This document shows, piece after piece, positions 28,165-37,265 of a DNA stretch of 64,000 bases. Numbering within the stretch: the stretch's first letter is position 1; the number at the start of each line of letters is the position of its first letter. A program made the position numbers and the translations under genes. The stretch spans positions 372,001-436,000 of the forward strand of contig NZ_SEBR01000004.1 in NCBI RefSeq assembly GCF_004295795.1, written 5' to 3'. This DNA is from Flavobacterium sp. (GTDB lineage: Bacteria > Bacteroidota > Bacteroidia > Flavobacteriales > Flavobacteriaceae). Under the pieces are notes generated by a model. The model searched no databases. It had not been told where the DNA came from and saw only the letters and a program-made list of their open reading frames with translations.

Positions 28165-28674
28165 TCAGCTTTCGATCAAGATGTCCAAAGAATTGTCGGT
28201 CTTCAACCGCGCCACGAGAAGTTCGTCGGTGAGTTCCTTGGAAATCGAATAGTCGAGAATCGCGAAAATGTTCTCGCCCGCTTCGGGATAAAACACGGCA
28301 CTAAGCAAGTGGATGTGACGGAAAATATTGTCCTCGATCGACGCATCGGCTTCATAATTCGGCATCACTTCCATTATTTCCTCCTCGTCAATTTCCTCGG
28401 TCAGGAAGTCGATGTACTGCTTGACGGTTCGCCCGCTGCGGTAATCTTTGGCCAAAACGGATTCTATCTGTTTGATTTTCAAAGCAAAACCATCGAGAAA
28501 TTCGTCGATTTTCGCAAGCGCTCCTCGCGTGGTCTTTCGGTCTTCCGACATAAACGTCAACGCAATTTCGACCGCTCTTCCATGCAACTCGATTTCGGCT
28601 TCGTGCCAGGATTCGAGCGCGTTGAGGTCGAGTTCGCCAAAATAGGAAGAGGTGTATTTGTCAGGAAAAAGCAT
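28165..28674 (-). CDS. DUF2004-like cytoplasmic protein
   Basis: A 169-residue acidic protein without signal peptide. It opens MLFPDKYTSSYFGELDLNAL and continues with an EIELHGRAVEIALTF strand pair, helices around residues 50-110, and a C-terminal LTDELLVARLKTDNSLDIL. The YFGELDL opening and layout resemble DUF2004, a family of unknown function often found near immunity-type or housekeeping genes. Family assignment is from memory of its pattern. It is divergent from a response regulator. Confidence 0.7.
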   Translation of the reverse strand: MLFPDKYTSSYFGELDLNALESWHEAEIELHGRAVEIALTFMSEDRKTTRGALAKIDEFLDGFALKIKQIESVLAKDYRSGRTVKQYIDFLTEEIDEEEIMEVMPNYEADASIEDNIFRHIHLLSAVFYPEAGENIFAILDYSISKELTDELLVARLKTDNSLDILIES

Positions 28675-28893
28675 GTCGCGGGATTGGTTTTGATATTCGG
28701 TAAATTTCGGAAACCGATACGCGAATAACGGATAATATTCGTTAATTAGCGCGCTCGCAACCTGTTTTTATGCGCTCACGAAAATAAGTCGTTTCCCACA
28801 AAATGCATATTTGCAAAAAAACTTTTATACAATTTCAATATGCCGCAACATCCACGCTTTTGAATCCGTTGAAATTACTTATTTTTCAATAGT

Positions 28894-29301
28894 ATGATTT
28901 TCTACATGGAAGATGATCCGGCCGACGCGCAATTTTTGGCCGAGGTTCTGGAAGAATTGGGCTACGATTGCGAGATTTTCAATCGGGCGGACAAACTTAT
29001 CTCGGCACTCGACCGGGCGACTTTGCTATTTCTCGACATCGACCTTCCCGATATGTCCGGAGTGGAAATCCTGCGCAACATCAGGCGCATCCCAAAATAC
29101 AGAAACCTTCCCGTGGTGATGCTGACCGTTAGCGGACACGCGATAACAGTACAGATCACGCGAGTCATCGGCGCGAACCTATTTATTGAAAAGTCCAAAA
29201 ATTTCTATTATTTCCGCGACACTATTTCCCAGGCGTTAGCCACCGATTTCTCGAAACCCGTCTCCGCGGATGCTTTTTTTATCCCGAAAGGCGGCGGTTG
29301 A
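28894..29301 (+). CDS. Single-domain response regulator (receiver only)
   Basis: A 135-residue CheY-like protein. The acidic pocket is in YMEDDPADAQF, the phospho-acceptor aspartate in LLFLDIDLPDMSG, the switch threonine in VVMLTVSG, and the conserved lysine in LFIEKSKN. No output domain follows, so it acts by protein contact. No histidine kinase lies next to it. This atypical short receiver resembles the rcp1-like stand-alone regulators common in Bacteroidota. Another one lies at 53.8 kb. Confidence 0.88.
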   Translation: MIFYMEDDPADAQFLAEVLEELGYDCEIFNRADKLISALDRATLLFLDIDLPDMSGVEILRNIRRIPKYRNLPVVMLTVSGHAITVQITRVIGANLFIEKSKNFYYFRDTISQALATDFSKPVSADAFFIPKGGG

Positions 29302-29397
29302 GGCGAATTTCTTTTTCAACTCCTTTTTTATCCCACTTATTTTTTGGCTTCCGCCGATATTTTTCCCTGCCACGAACAACTTCAAAAAATCTTTCAG

Positions 29398-29411
29398 CCG
29401 CGAATTCGCGG
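29398..29411. repeat. Perfect 14-base palindrome CCGCGAATTCGCGG
   Basis: A stand-alone core of the arms found in the two long repeats that follow. Confidence 0.8.
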
Positions 29412-29421
29412 TTTAAAAAAG

Positions 29422-29576
29422 TGCACGAATAACTTCCGCAGATGCAAATTCGTGCATTCGTGGCTAGTTCTTGTCGCCAAGGAATAGTGGAAATTCTGCT
29501 CGAGAAAAGTCTGAATTTTCAAACCGCGAATTCGCGAATTTCTACACAAACCGGGAAAATTCGCGAATTCGCGGCT
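29422..29576 (+). repeat. Long direct repeat, copy 1
   Basis: About 155 bases, nearly identical to 29852-30007. Inside, perfect 18-base inverted arms (29524-29541 and 29557-29574, core CGCGAATTCGCG) flank a 15-base loop, so each copy ends in a long hairpin. It also carries TTCGTGCATTCGTGGC, which recurs at 51.3 and 51.7 kb. Confidence 0.85.
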
Positions 29577-29626
29577 TTAAAAAAGTGCTTAATAATTTCG
29601 GCTCTCGAAAATTCGTGCACAGCCTT

Positions 29627-29650
29627 CCAGCTCGCGTTGCCCGTGTCGTG
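29627..29650 (-). repeat. Dispersed 24-base element, inverted copy
   Basis: Reads CCAGCTCGCGTTGC on the + strand; its reverse complement matches the elements at 29820-29842 and 51450-51472 with a few mismatches. Confidence 0.65.
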
Positions 29651-29819
29651 CCCAAAAATAACCGACACGTTTTGACTAAAAATCCGTGAATTTCAAGTAA
29701 AATGGAAATCAGCACAATAGAATTTACGATGTGTTAATCCGTGTATTCGCGGCAAAAAATAATTAGTTAAGACGAGCGTCCGAAATCAAGTTTGGAGCAA
29801 ACGCAAAATTTTTAAGCCA

Positions 29820-29842
29820 CGACCCGAGCAACGCGAACTGGC
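29820..29842 (+). repeat. Dispersed 23-base element (CGACCCGAGCAA type)
   Basis: CGACCCGAGCAACGCGAAC followed by TGGC; the copy at 51450-51472 differs at three positions. Confidence 0.7.
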
Positions 29843-29851
29843 CTGCGGCAA

Positions 29852-30007
29852 TGCACGAATAATTTCAGCAGATGCAAATTCGTGCATTCGTGGCCAGTTC
29901 TTGTCGCCAAGGTATAGTGGAAATACCGCTCGAGAAAAGTCTGAAAATTTTTAACCGCGAATTCGCGAATTTCTACACAAACCGAGAAAATTCGCGAATT
30001 CGCGGCT
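29852..30007 (+). repeat. Long direct repeat, copy 2
   Basis: Second copy of the 155-base repeat at 29422, with the same terminal hairpin (core CGCGAATTCGCG on both arms) and only scattered substitutions. The two copies begin 430 bases apart. Confidence 0.85.
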
Positions 30008-30135
30008 AAAAAAAACGGCAAGAGACTTTTCGCGGCAAATTCAGAAATCCATTTATCCGTGGCTAACAAAACAGCAGAAAGAATCCTAAAAAAGCCGATT
30101 CCAAACTATTTATAACCGTTTTAAATTGAAGCGCG

Positions 30136-30168
30136 GTTTGATTTTCGCAACAAATTGTTTGAAAAACC
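30136..30168 (+). promoter_or_regulatory. Paired GTTTGA operator of the molybdo-hydroxylase operon
   Basis: GTTTGATTTTCG (30136-30147) and GTTTGAAAAACC (30157-30168) start 21 bases apart, two helical turns. The same 12-mer twice, also at 21-base spacing, lies upstream of xdhC on the other strand at 44685-44718. A TAAATTTATG element starts at 30194, and the distances to the start codons are alike (63 and 66 bases). Confidence 0.7.
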
Positions 30169-30231
30169 AACCTCCCACGTTTTCGATTTGGAGTAAATTT
30201 ATGTTTTGCACGAATTGAAAAACAACCACTT

Positions 30232-30696
30232 ATGATAACACTGAACGTCAACGGAAAAGCGCACAAGCTCGACCTCGATCCAGAAATGCCTTTGCTTTGG
30301 GCCATACGCGATTCCATAGGTCTAACCGGAACCAAATTCGGCTGCGGCGTCGCCCAATGCGGAGCCTGCGTCGTGCACCTCGACGGTGAAGCCGTGCGAT
30401 CCTGCGTCACCAAAGTCAAGAGAGCCGACGGAAAGCAAGTCGTGACCATAGAAGGCCTGGCGCAAAACAACGAGCATCCGGTGCAACAAGCCTGGGCCGA
30501 AATCGACGTTCCGCAATGCGGGTATTGCCATTCGGGACAGATCATGTCGGCGGCGGTATTGCTTCGCGAGAACCCGAATCCTTCCGATCAGGACATCGAC
30601 GACGCGATGGCCGGGAACATCTGCCGCTGCGGAACATACCTGAGAATCCGCAAGGCGATCCACAAAGCCGCCGAAATCCAATCGAAAGGCAGTTAA
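30232..30696 (+). CDS. iorA: 2Fe-2S subunit of isoquinoline 1-oxidoreductase-type molybdo-hydroxylase
   Basis: A 154-residue iron-sulfur subunit of the xanthine-oxidase family. The plant-ferredoxin-type cluster is bound by [16 protein letters not shown] (about residues 38-53), and the second cluster by [11 protein letters not shown] and ICRCGTY. It passes electrons from the molybdenum site to the next acceptor. It has no signal of its own and probably travels with the Tat-type large subunit. The diheme cytochrome c and catalytic genes follow at 18 and 21 bp. No FAD subunit is present, consistent with the isoquinoline oxidoreductase/aldehyde dehydrogenase subgroup that reduces cytochrome c. 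Confidence 0.93.
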   Translation: MITLNVNGKAHKLDLDPEMPLLWAIRDSIGLTGTKFGCGVAQCGACVVHLDGEAVRSCVTKVKRADGKQVVTIEGLAQNNEHPVQQAWAEIDVPQCGYCHSGQIMSAAVLLRENPNPSDQDIDDAMAGNICRCGTYLRIRKAIHKAAEIQSKGS

Positions 30697-30714
30697 CAAC
30701 AAACGAAACAACCT

Positions 30715-31332
30715 ATGAAAAAGACAAAAAAATACGGTCTTATCGTTGCCTCGCTTTTGTTTATCGGCGTGGCCATGGCATTTTCGATCAAGACGAATCT
30801 GTCTTCCGACGAAGATTACGTGGCGATAAAGACTCCCAAAAAAGACAGCGTGGCATCGGTAAAGGCTTTCAGACAAGTCTACAAAGTATTGATGCATCCG
30901 CGTTGCATGAACTGCCACCCAAAAGGCGACATTCCGCTTCAAGGCGATGACAGCCACGTGCACGCCATGCAGCCAAAGCGTGGCAAAGACGGTAAAGGCG
31001 TTTATGCGATGAAGTGTACCAACTGCCATCAGCCGCAAAACACGGCCGGAGTTCACACGCCGCCCGGAAATCCGAACTGGCATTTGCCGCCTGCCGACAT
31101 GAAAATGGTTTTCGAAGGCCGAAGCATCAACCAATTGGCCAAACAGTTGGTCGACCCGAAACAGAACGGCAACAAAGACTACAAAAAACTCATCGAACAC
31201 GCCGACGACGGCCTCGTAAAAGCAGGCTGGAACATGGGAAAAGGCCGACCGGCTCCGCCACTGACGCACGCCCAATTCAAAAAAGCCTGGATCACCTGGC
31301 TTGAAAATGGGGCTTATGCTCCGGCCAAATAA
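30715..31332 (+). CDS. Exported diheme c-type cytochrome
   Basis: A 205-residue protein with an N-terminal membrane anchor or signal (KYGLIVASLLFIGVAMAFSI). Two heme-attachment motifs are visible, CMNCH (about residue 64) and CTNCH (about residue 103), with several candidate methionine or histidine axial ligands, for example MHPRCMNCHPKGDIP. Placed between the 2Fe-2S and catalytic subunit genes, it is the likely electron acceptor of the hydroxylase, passing electrons towards the respiratory chain. This places the enzyme on the periplasmic side. Confidence 0.9.
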   Translation: MKKTKKYGLIVASLLFIGVAMAFSIKTNLSSDEDYVAIKTPKKDSVASVKAFRQVYKVLMHPRCMNCHPKGDIPLQGDDSHVHAMQPKRGKDGKGVYAMKCTNCHQPQNTAGVHTPPGNPNWHLPPADMKMVFEGRSINQLAKQLVDPKQNGNKDYKKLIEHADDGLVKAGWNMGKGRPAPPLTHAQFKKAWITWLENGAYAPAK

Positions 31333-31353
31333 CTTCCAACTAAAGCTCGCAAA

Positions 31354-33513
31354 ATGACTAAAAATAACAACGAAAACTCGAGAAGGAATTTTCTAAAGCT
31401 CACCGGTTTGGGCGGCGTGGCGCTTTGCCTCGGAATTGCTTTCGATGCCGATGGCGCGCCAACTTTGGTCCGTCCGTCAGAATTGAGTGCCGAAGAAATC
31501 GAATTGTGTCCGTGGATCATCATCAATCCGTCGGGAAAAGTGACGATCGTGAACCACAGGGCCGAAATGGGACAAGGTTCGTATCATTCGGTTCCTCAGA
31601 TCGTGGCCGAAGAACTCGAAGTTGACCTCAAGGACATCAATGTGATTTTCGCCATCGGAAACGAGAAAAAATACGGCGGACAGATCACGGGCGGAAGTTC
31701 GACAATCCGATCGGCCTATAAAAATCTGTTGAAATTGAGCGCATCGGCACGAGAAATGCTCATCGCCGCGGCCGCCGCCAAATGGAATGTTCCGGTTTCC
31801 CAGTGCTATGCTGAATCCGGACACGTGATCCACAAACCATCGGGCAAAAAAGTACATTATGGCAAAGTGGCCGAAGCGGCTTCGAAATTACCTACGCCGA
31901 CCAATCCGAAACTCAAGAAAATATCGGAATACAAAATCATCCGCAAACCATTGAAGCGCATCGACACGCCTTTGAAAACCAACGGCGCGCTGGTCTTCGG
32001 ACTCGACAAACGCATTCCTGGATTGCAATTCGCCTCGGTGGAACGCGACCCGAGATATTTGGGCAAAGTCAAGAGTTTTGACGCTACGGCCGCGCTGAAA
32101 GTTCCGGGTGTGAAACGCGTTTTCAAGACCACGATGGGTTATTTCGCTTTCGATCGCGAAGGTGTCGTCGTTTTGGCCGATTCGACGTGGGCGGCGCTTC
32201 AGGGTCGAAAAGCGCTCAAAGTCGAATGGGAAAGTTCAGGCTTCAAGCACTGGAGTTCGCCTGAAATCTTCGAAACGCAACAGGACTTGCTACATACTGA
32301 GGAAGGACTGTCGGTTAAAAAGCAGGGAAATCCAACCGAAATCCTTTCCAAAACGGCAAAAAAACTTGATGTCGTCTACCAAACGCCTTATCAATCGCAC
32401 GTAGGAATGGAACCTTTGAACTGCATCGCGCACTACAAAGGCGATTCGATCGAAATTTGGGGACCTGTCCAAGCGCCCGGTTGGATTCAGGATTACGTTT
32501 CGAAAAAATACAATATCGACAAGGAAAAAGTGATCGTGAACATGACGTTTCTCGGAGGTGGTTTCGGACGCAAGGCACTGACCGATTATCCACACGAGGC
32601 CGTTGCCATTTCCAAAGAGATCGGAACGCCTGTTCAGGTCATCTGGACGCGTGAAGACGATGCGACGATCGGCCCGTTCCGACCGGGAATTTCCTACCGA
32701 TGCGAAGGAACCATCGACGACGGAAAGATAGACGCATTGAAATTCCGCATGGCCGGACAAAACATCTCGCATTGGATGGGCGGCCCGAAAGACAAACCGA
32801 ACGACAATACAAGCGAAGGCTTCCTGAAACCTTACTACGATAGCATCAAAAACCTGAGCATCGCCGATGTTCCTTTCGAGACGACGATTCCGGTGAGTTT
32901 CTGGCGATCGGTTTATGCCTCGACAAACGGATTCGCCTACGAGAGTTTTGTGGACGAAATGGCACACGAAGCCGGGAAAGATCCGATGCAATTCCGACGC
33001 AGTCACTTGAAAGAGGAACGCTGCCAAAAATTGATAGACAAACTCGAAGAAGTTTCGGGCTGGAAAAAACGCAAGAAAAACGAAGGCTTCGGCGTTGCGA
33101 TAACCGAGTGTTTCGAAACGACAGTCGGACAAGTCGTAAAAGTTTCCAAAAGTGCAAACGGAGGCGTAAAGATCGACAAAGTCTGGGCAGTGATGGATTG
33201 TGGTTGGTACGTGAACCCAGACATCATCGAGGCTCAAATCGAGGGCTCGATCGTTATGGGATTGGGCGCGGCCACAAACCACGAAATCACTTTCAAGGAC
33301 AACGTCGTCGAGCAGCACAATTTCTATGACTACCAAATGCCGCGAATCAACGAAATTCCGCCAATCGAGGTTCACATCATGGACAACGAACACGATGCGG
33401 GCGGCGTAGGCGAACCCGGATTGCCACCTTTTGCGCCTGCGCTTACCAACGCGATTTTTGATTTGACCGGAAAACGCATCCGAAAATTGCCTTTCAGCCT
33501 CGCATCAGTCTGA
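31354..33513 (+). CDS. iorB: Molybdopterin-binding catalytic subunit, isoquinoline 1-oxidoreductase type
   Basis: A 719-residue xanthine-oxidase-family large subunit. The N-terminus contains a Tat-type motif, [19 protein letters not shown], so it is exported folded with its cofactor. Glycine-rich cofactor-binding segments include [11 protein letters not shown] and [10 protein letters not shown], and the catalytic glutamate is in [15 protein letters not shown] near the C-terminus. The split into two aldehyde-oxidase-like halves is visible. It hydroxylates an aldehyde or N-heterocycle; the real substrate cannot be read. A cysteine desulfurase gene follows after 183 bp. Confidence 0.93.
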   Translation: MTKNNNENSRRNFLKLTGLGGVALCLGIAFDADGAPTLVRPSELSAEEIELCPWIIINPSGKVTIVNHRAEMGQGSYHSVPQIVAEELEVDLKDINVIFAIGNEKKYGGQITGGSSTIRSAYKNLLKLSASAREMLIAAAAAKWNVPVSQCYAESGHVIHKPSGKKVHYGKVAEAASKLPTPTNPKLKKISEYKIIRKPLKRIDTPLKTNGALVFGLDKRIPGLQFASVERDPRYLGKVKSFDATAALKVPGVKRVFKTTMGYFAFDREGVVVLADSTWAALQGRKALKVEWESSGFKHWSSPEIFETQQDLLHTEEGLSVKKQGNPTEILSKTAKKLDVVYQTPYQSHVGMEPLNCIAHYKGDSIEIWGPVQAPGWIQDYVSKKYNIDKEKVIVNMTFLGGGFGRKALTDYPHEAVAISKEIGTPVQVIWTREDDATIGPFRPGISYRCEGTIDDGKIDALKFRMAGQNISHWMGGPKDKPNDNTSEGFLKPYYDSIKNLSIADVPFETTIPVSFWRSVYASTNGFAYESFVDEMAHEAGKDPMQFRRSHLKEERCQKLIDKLEEVSGWKKRKKNEGFGVAITECFETTVGQVVKVSKSANGGVKIDKVWAVMDCGWYVNPDIIEAQIEGSIVMGLGAATNHEITFKDNVVEQHNFYDYQMPRINEIPPIEVHIMDNEHDAGGVGEPGLPPFAPALTNAIFDLTGKRIRKLPFSLASV

Positions 33514-33550
33514 ATTAAGCGCCTTTTCAAAGGCTTTCATCGAGCAAGAA

Positions 33551-33622
33551 AAGCCACTAATTCTACGAATGTCACGAATTTTCACGAATCAGATTTGTGG
33601 ACATTTGTGACATTTGTGGCTT
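33551..33622. repeat. Imperfect intergenic hairpin repeat (GCCAC...GTGGC)
   Basis: Spans GCCACTAATTCTACGAATG to GACATTTGTGGC. The ends pair and the inside carries three CACGAAT/ATTTGTG-type units. It resembles the TTCGTGCATTCGTGGC elements in the larger spacers. It lies between the hydroxylase and the cysteine desulfurase. Confidence 0.5.
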
Positions 33623-33696
33623 GAACATTACAAAACAAATTAGTTGCCTTAATTTGCCACCGAGCTGATTTTTACCGATCGAGGCCGAATCAAAAC

Positions 33697-34830
33697 ATGC
33701 AAAAACAGATAATTTACCTGGACAACAACGCCACGACGCGAACAGACGATCGCGTGGTCGAAACAATGTTGCCGTTTTTTACCTCGGAATATGCAAATTC
33801 GGGTTCAGCGCATTTATTTGGATTGTCAGCCAACGATGCCGTCGAAAATGCGCAGGAAAATGTAGCGAGCCTGATTGGTTGCAAACCTTCGGAGATCGTT
33901 TTTACATCGGGCGCGACCGAAGCGATAAATTCCGTTTTGAAAGGATTGCATCCGAAACAAAAAAACAAAATCGTCACGATTTCCACCGAACACAAAGCGG
34001 TTTTGGACACTTGCGATTTTCTGGAATCACGAGGTTTTGAAGTGCAAAAATTGGCGGTCAATGCCGATGGCTCAATCGACTCTGAAAACTTCCGGAAAGC
34101 GGTTTCGTCAGATACTTTACTCGTTTGTGCAATGCTTGTCAACAACGAAACAGGCGTAATCCATCCGATAAAAGAAATGGCAAAAATCGCGCGCGAAAAC
34201 CAGGTTTTATTCCTTTGTGATGCAACCCAAGCCGTCGGAAAAATCCCGGTAGACGTCAGGAATTTGGACGTGGATTTCCTCGCGTTTTCCGCCCACAAAT
34301 TTTATGGCCCAAAAGGAATCGGAGCGCTTTACACAAAATCCGGAACCGAAAAGTTGACGCCATTAGTCCACGGAGGCGGCCAACAAAGAAACCGTCGCAG
34401 CGGAACACTGAACGTTCCGGCCATCATAGGATTTGGAAAAGCTTGCGAAATCGCTTTTGAAGAAATGCGATCGGATGCGCAAAGAATCGAACAACTCAGG
34501 GATTTTCTGGAATCGGAACTCTTGAAAATCGACGGCAGTTTCACGAACGGAAATCGCAAGGACAGGTTGTACAATACGACAAACATCTGTTTCCCAAAAA
34601 CCGAATCCGAGAACATGATCCTGGCACTCAAGAACATCGCCGTGAGCAACGGATCGGCTTGTTCGGCCATCACGACAAAACCTTCACACGTGTTGTCTGC
34701 AATCGGTTTGTCCGACGAAAATGCTTTGGCTTCGATTCGCTTCAGCCTTGGAAAATTCAACACCGAAGCCGAAATCAAGATCGCGGTCAAAGAAATCACC
34801 AAATTGGTAAATCGGTTCCGAAATCAGTGA
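33697..34830 (+). CDS. Cysteine desulfurase (IscS/NifS family)
   Basis: A 377-residue PLP enzyme that removes sulfur from cysteine. YLDNNATT opens the protein, TEHKAV carries the ring-stacking histidine, the PLP lysine lies in SAHKFYGPKGIGALY, and the persulfide cysteine in SNGSACSAITTKPSHVL. Beside xanthine-oxidase-family enzymes and xdhC it probably supplies the terminal sulfur of the molybdenum cofactor, or sulfur for MoaD via the MoeB-rhodanese; that role is inferred. It converges on moaC-moaB with a 7-bp overlap of the 3' ends. Confidence 0.92.
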   Translation: MQKQIIYLDNNATTRTDDRVVETMLPFFTSEYANSGSAHLFGLSANDAVENAQENVASLIGCKPSEIVFTSGATEAINSVLKGLHPKQKNKIVTISTEHKAVLDTCDFLESRGFEVQKLAVNADGSIDSENFRKAVSSDTLLVCAMLVNNETGVIHPIKEMAKIARENQVLFLCDATQAVGKIPVDVRNLDVDFLAFSAHKFYGPKGIGALYTKSGTEKLTPLVHGGGQQRNRRSGTLNVPAIIGFGKACEIAFEEMRSDAQRIEQLRDFLESELLKIDGSFTNGNRKDRLYNTTNICFPKTESENMILALKNIAVSNGSACSAITTKPSHVLSAIGLSDENALASIRFSLGKFNTEAEIKIAVKEITKLVNRFRNQ

Positions 34831-35726
34831 GGCGAATTGTCGCGCACACTGAAAACGTGCAAGACCTGAGGAAAAATCGCCTGCAGACTTTCCTCGACGC
34901 CTTTTTTCGATCCAGGAAGCGTCACGATCAAAGAATCGCCCGAAAAACCTGCAATACCGCGGGAAAGCATGGCCGTTCTTATACGTTGCTGACCGTAAGC
35001 GCGCGCCGTTTCCATGATTCCCGGAATCGGTTTGTCAATGTACGTCAATACGGCTTCGGGCGTCACGTCCCGGTGCGAAAGTCCCGTTCCGCCTGTTAGA
35101 ACGATCAGGTCCATTTTGGCTTCCAGGAATTTTTCGAGAGCGGATTGAATGCTGATGATGTCGTCCGAAACCACTTCGTATTCGCATTCCTGGAGGCCGT
35201 TTTCTGACAAAATCTCGACAATTTTCTTGCCAGAACTTTCTTCTTTCTCGCCTTTCGAGACCGAATCGCTGCAAACGATCACAGCACATTTCAGATCGGT
35301 CGGATACTTCGCGTCGGACTTTCCACCTGTTTTTTCCACGAGTTTGATCTGTTCAATCGTCACGCCTTTGTCGATCGGCTTGAGCATGTCGTACATCACT
35401 AAAGCCGCAACCGACGCGCCGTGCATAGCCTCGACCTCGACGCCGGTTTTGTAGATCGTATGGACTTCGACCGAAATCACGACGGCCAGACCCTCGATTT
35501 TATACGTGATCGACGCGAATTCGACGGGAAGCGGATGGCAATCGGGAATCACGTCGCTGGTTTTCTTGATCGCGAAAAGTGCCGAGGCGCGAGCAAACTC
35601 GAAAATATCGCCTTTCGGAACTTGTCTGTTTTCGATCGCCGAAATGGTTTCAGGCTTGGAAACGACGACTTTGGCCGAAGCGATCGCCTTTCGCAAAGTG
35701 GACGTTTTGTGTGTGATATCGACCAT
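34824..35726 (-). CDS. Bifunctional MoaC-MoaB/MogA molybdopterin protein
   Basis: A 300-residue fusion. Residues 1-150 are MoaC, which completes cyclic pyranopterin monophosphate with MoaA (MVDITH start, KGDIFEFAR, DCHPLP, GVEVEAMHGASVAAL, KSGGKSD-like end). Residues about 155-300 are the MoaB/MogA domain that adenylates molybdopterin (CAVIVCSDSVSKGE; LTGGTGLSHRDVTPEA). The ATG at 35726 overlaps the moaE stop as TAATG and gives MVDITH, the true MoaC start; upstream in-frame starts lie inside moaE. Last gene of the 11-gene operon. Confidence 0.94.
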   Translation of the reverse strand: MVDITHKTSTLRKAIASAKVVVSKPETISAIENRQVPKGDIFEFARASALFAIKKTSDVIPDCHPLPVEFASITYKIEGLAVVISVEVHTIYKTGVEVEAMHGASVAALVMYDMLKPIDKGVTIEQIKLVEKTGGKSDAKYPTDLKCAVIVCSDSVSKGEKEESSGKKIVEILSENGLQECEYEVVSDDIISIQSALEKFLEAKMDLIVLTGGTGLSHRDVTPEAVLTYIDKPIPGIMETARAYGQQRIRTAMLSRGIAGFSGDSLIVTLPGSKKGVEESLQAIFPQVLHVFSVRDNSPH

Positions 35727-36166
35727 TATGAATTGGTTTTCCATTGAAAGGTTTCGTCGGCGAACAGCTCTCTTCCCCAAACCGGAAGCTCCGATTTGAT
35801 GCGTTCGACAACTTTGTTGCAAGCCTCGATGGCCATTTTTCGGTGTTTGGACGAGGTGAACACGAAAAGACAGATTTCGCCAACTTTCACGGTTCCGAGA
35901 CTGTGATGAATGTGCATGCAAGTCAGGTCGAAGTCAGCGAAAATTTCTTCCCGGATCTCGTGCATTTTCTGCAAAGCCATTTCTTGGTAAGTCGTGTAGT
36001 CGATTGCCGAAACGGTTTTCCCGTCAATTTCATCAGCGCGTATTTGCCCGAGGAAAATACTGTGCGCGCCAATATTGGTCCTGGTCGCATGTTTGGCGAT
36101 ACTTTCGGCGATGAAAGCAGGATGAATCGCGCCTTGGACGAAAATGTTCTTAACTGGTTTTTCCAT
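35726..36166 (-). CDS. moaE: Molybdopterin synthase catalytic subunit MoaE
   Basis: A 146-residue large subunit of molybdopterin synthase, which transfers sulfur from MoaD to precursor Z. Motifs: GAHSIFLGQIRADEIDGKTVSAIDY, then HHSLGTVKVGEICLFVFTSSKHRKMAIEAC and the catalytic-lysine region VERIKSELPVWGRE. The start at 36166 gives MEKPVKNIF and overlaps moeB by 17 bp; the longer frame upstream is moeB's shadow. The stop is coupled to moaC-moaB. Confidence 0.94.
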   Translation of the reverse strand: MEKPVKNIFVQGAIHPAFIAESIAKHATRTNIGAHSIFLGQIRADEIDGKTVSAIDYTTYQEMALQKMHEIREEIFADFDLTCMHIHHSLGTVKVGEICLFVFTSSKHRKMAIEACNKVVERIKSELPVWGRELFADETFQWKTNS

Positions 36167-37265
36167 GTAAAAATTCCTGTAAAGCGATGATCCCGCCTTT
36201 GAGATGTGCGATTTTGGTGTTTGTCGGAAGCGATTCCCTAAGCAATTTTGCGGCTTCGAGACTGCGCTTTCCGCTTTGGCAAAATACGACGATGTTCCGT
36301 GAATCGATGTCTGGAAGTTCATTTTTGAGTTCCGACAATGGAAAACGTTCGTGTGCGAAATCTGCCTTTGGAAGTTCGTGATTTTCGCGCACATCGATTG
36401 CCAAAATGCCGTCCGATTTAAGATAATCCAGCAAATCTTCAGCAAAAATCCCGGCGATTCCTTCAATCTTGTTTCCGCAAAGCCATTCGTAATCGGTTTC
36501 CAAAAAAGCATTAACATTCTCCGGAACTTTCGCTTTCGGATTCGGCGAAATTTCCAGCGTATAATTCTGGTAATCCAAAACGTTGATCGTGAACAACTTG
36601 TTTCTTAAATCCGATCCCAATCCGGTTATGATCTTTATGGTTTCGTTGGCCATCAGCGTTCCGATCGTTCCTGGCAAAACGCCTAAAACGCCGGCTTCGT
36701 TGCAATCCTGTGCTTCATTCGCGTTCGGCGGAATCGGAAACAGGTCGCGATAATTCGTCTTGCGTCCGGTTTCGCCAGACAGATTGAAAACGGCGACTTG
36801 CCCTTCGTATCTGAAAATCGCCCCGAAAACCAACGGCTTATCGAGTAAAACACAGGCGTCGTTGATGAGATAGCGAGAGGCGAAATTGTCGGTGCAATCG
36901 ACGATGATGTCGAATTTCGGAAAGATTTCCATCGCGTTTTTGTTGTCGATGTGAAACCCGAATTCCAGTATCTCGATTTCGGGATTGAGATTTTTCAGAC
37001 GTTCCGATGCGATTTTTGCCTTTGGTTTTCCGACATCGGAAGTGACGAACAAAACCTGTCGCTGCAAATTGCTCAAAGCCACCGAATCCCCGTCGGAAAT
37101 CCCGATTTTCCCTACGCCGGCCGCGGCAAGATATTGCAAGACCGGACAACCCAAACCGCCTGCGCCAACGACAAGCACGCTCGCGCCACCCAATTTTTGC
37201 TGGGCGGAAACCCCGAAGTTTTTCAGGACATAATGGCGTTCGTATCTTGGATTCCTATTCATCAT
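36150..37265 (-). CDS. moeB: MoeB/ThiF-type adenylyltransferase fused to rhodanese
   Basis: A 371-residue activator of MoaD. Residues about 1-240 are an E1-like domain (GAGGLGCPVLQYLAAAGVG nucleotide loop; IVDCTDNFASRYLIND; the RQVLF arginine). Residues about 275-371 are a rhodanese domain with cysteine in VFCQSGKRS. This MOCS3/Uba4-like layout lets it adenylate the MoaD C-terminus and hand it sulfur. The two CxxC zinc pairs of E. coli MoeB are absent, since no CxxC occurs anywhere. The first of two tandem ATG codons overlaps the moaD stop (ATGA). Confidence 0.93.
   Translation of the reverse strand: MMNRNPRYERHYVLKNFGVSAQQKLGGASVLVVGAGGLGCPVLQYLAAAGVGKIGISDGDSVALSNLQRQVLFVTSDVGKPKAKIASERLKNLNPEIEILEFGFHIDNKNAMEIFPKFDIIVDCTDNFASRYLINDACVLLDKPLVFGAIFRYEGQVAVFNLSGETGRKTNYRDLFPIPPNANEAQDCNEAGVLGVLPGTIGTLMANETIKIITGLGSDLRNKLFTINVLDYQNYTLEISPNPKAKVPENVNAFLETDYEWLCGNKIEGIAGIFAEDLLDYLKSDGILAIDVRENHELPKADFAHERFPLSELKNELPDIDSRNIVVFCQSGKRSLEAAKLLRESLPTNTKIAHLKGGIIALQEFLHGKTS

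Larger units (their letters stand above)
29302..30231. other. 930-bp repeat-rich intergenic spacer
   Basis: No plausible gene. It holds two long direct repeats (29422-29576 and 29852-30007), a related 14-base palindrome, an inverted pair of a 24-base element that recurs at 51.45 kb, and near its right end the paired GTTTGA operator of the molybdo-hydroxylase operon. Phrases such as TTCGTGCATTCGTGGC and TTCGCGAATTCGCGG recur throughout. Confidence 0.8.

Noticed and set aside
29302..30231. CRISPR array
   Set aside because: Only two long direct repeats with hairpin arms; there is no series of short repeats with equal spacers and no cas gene.
29302..30231. Insertion sequence in the repeat spacer
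   Set aside because: No transposase-like frame and no flanking target duplication that I can identify.
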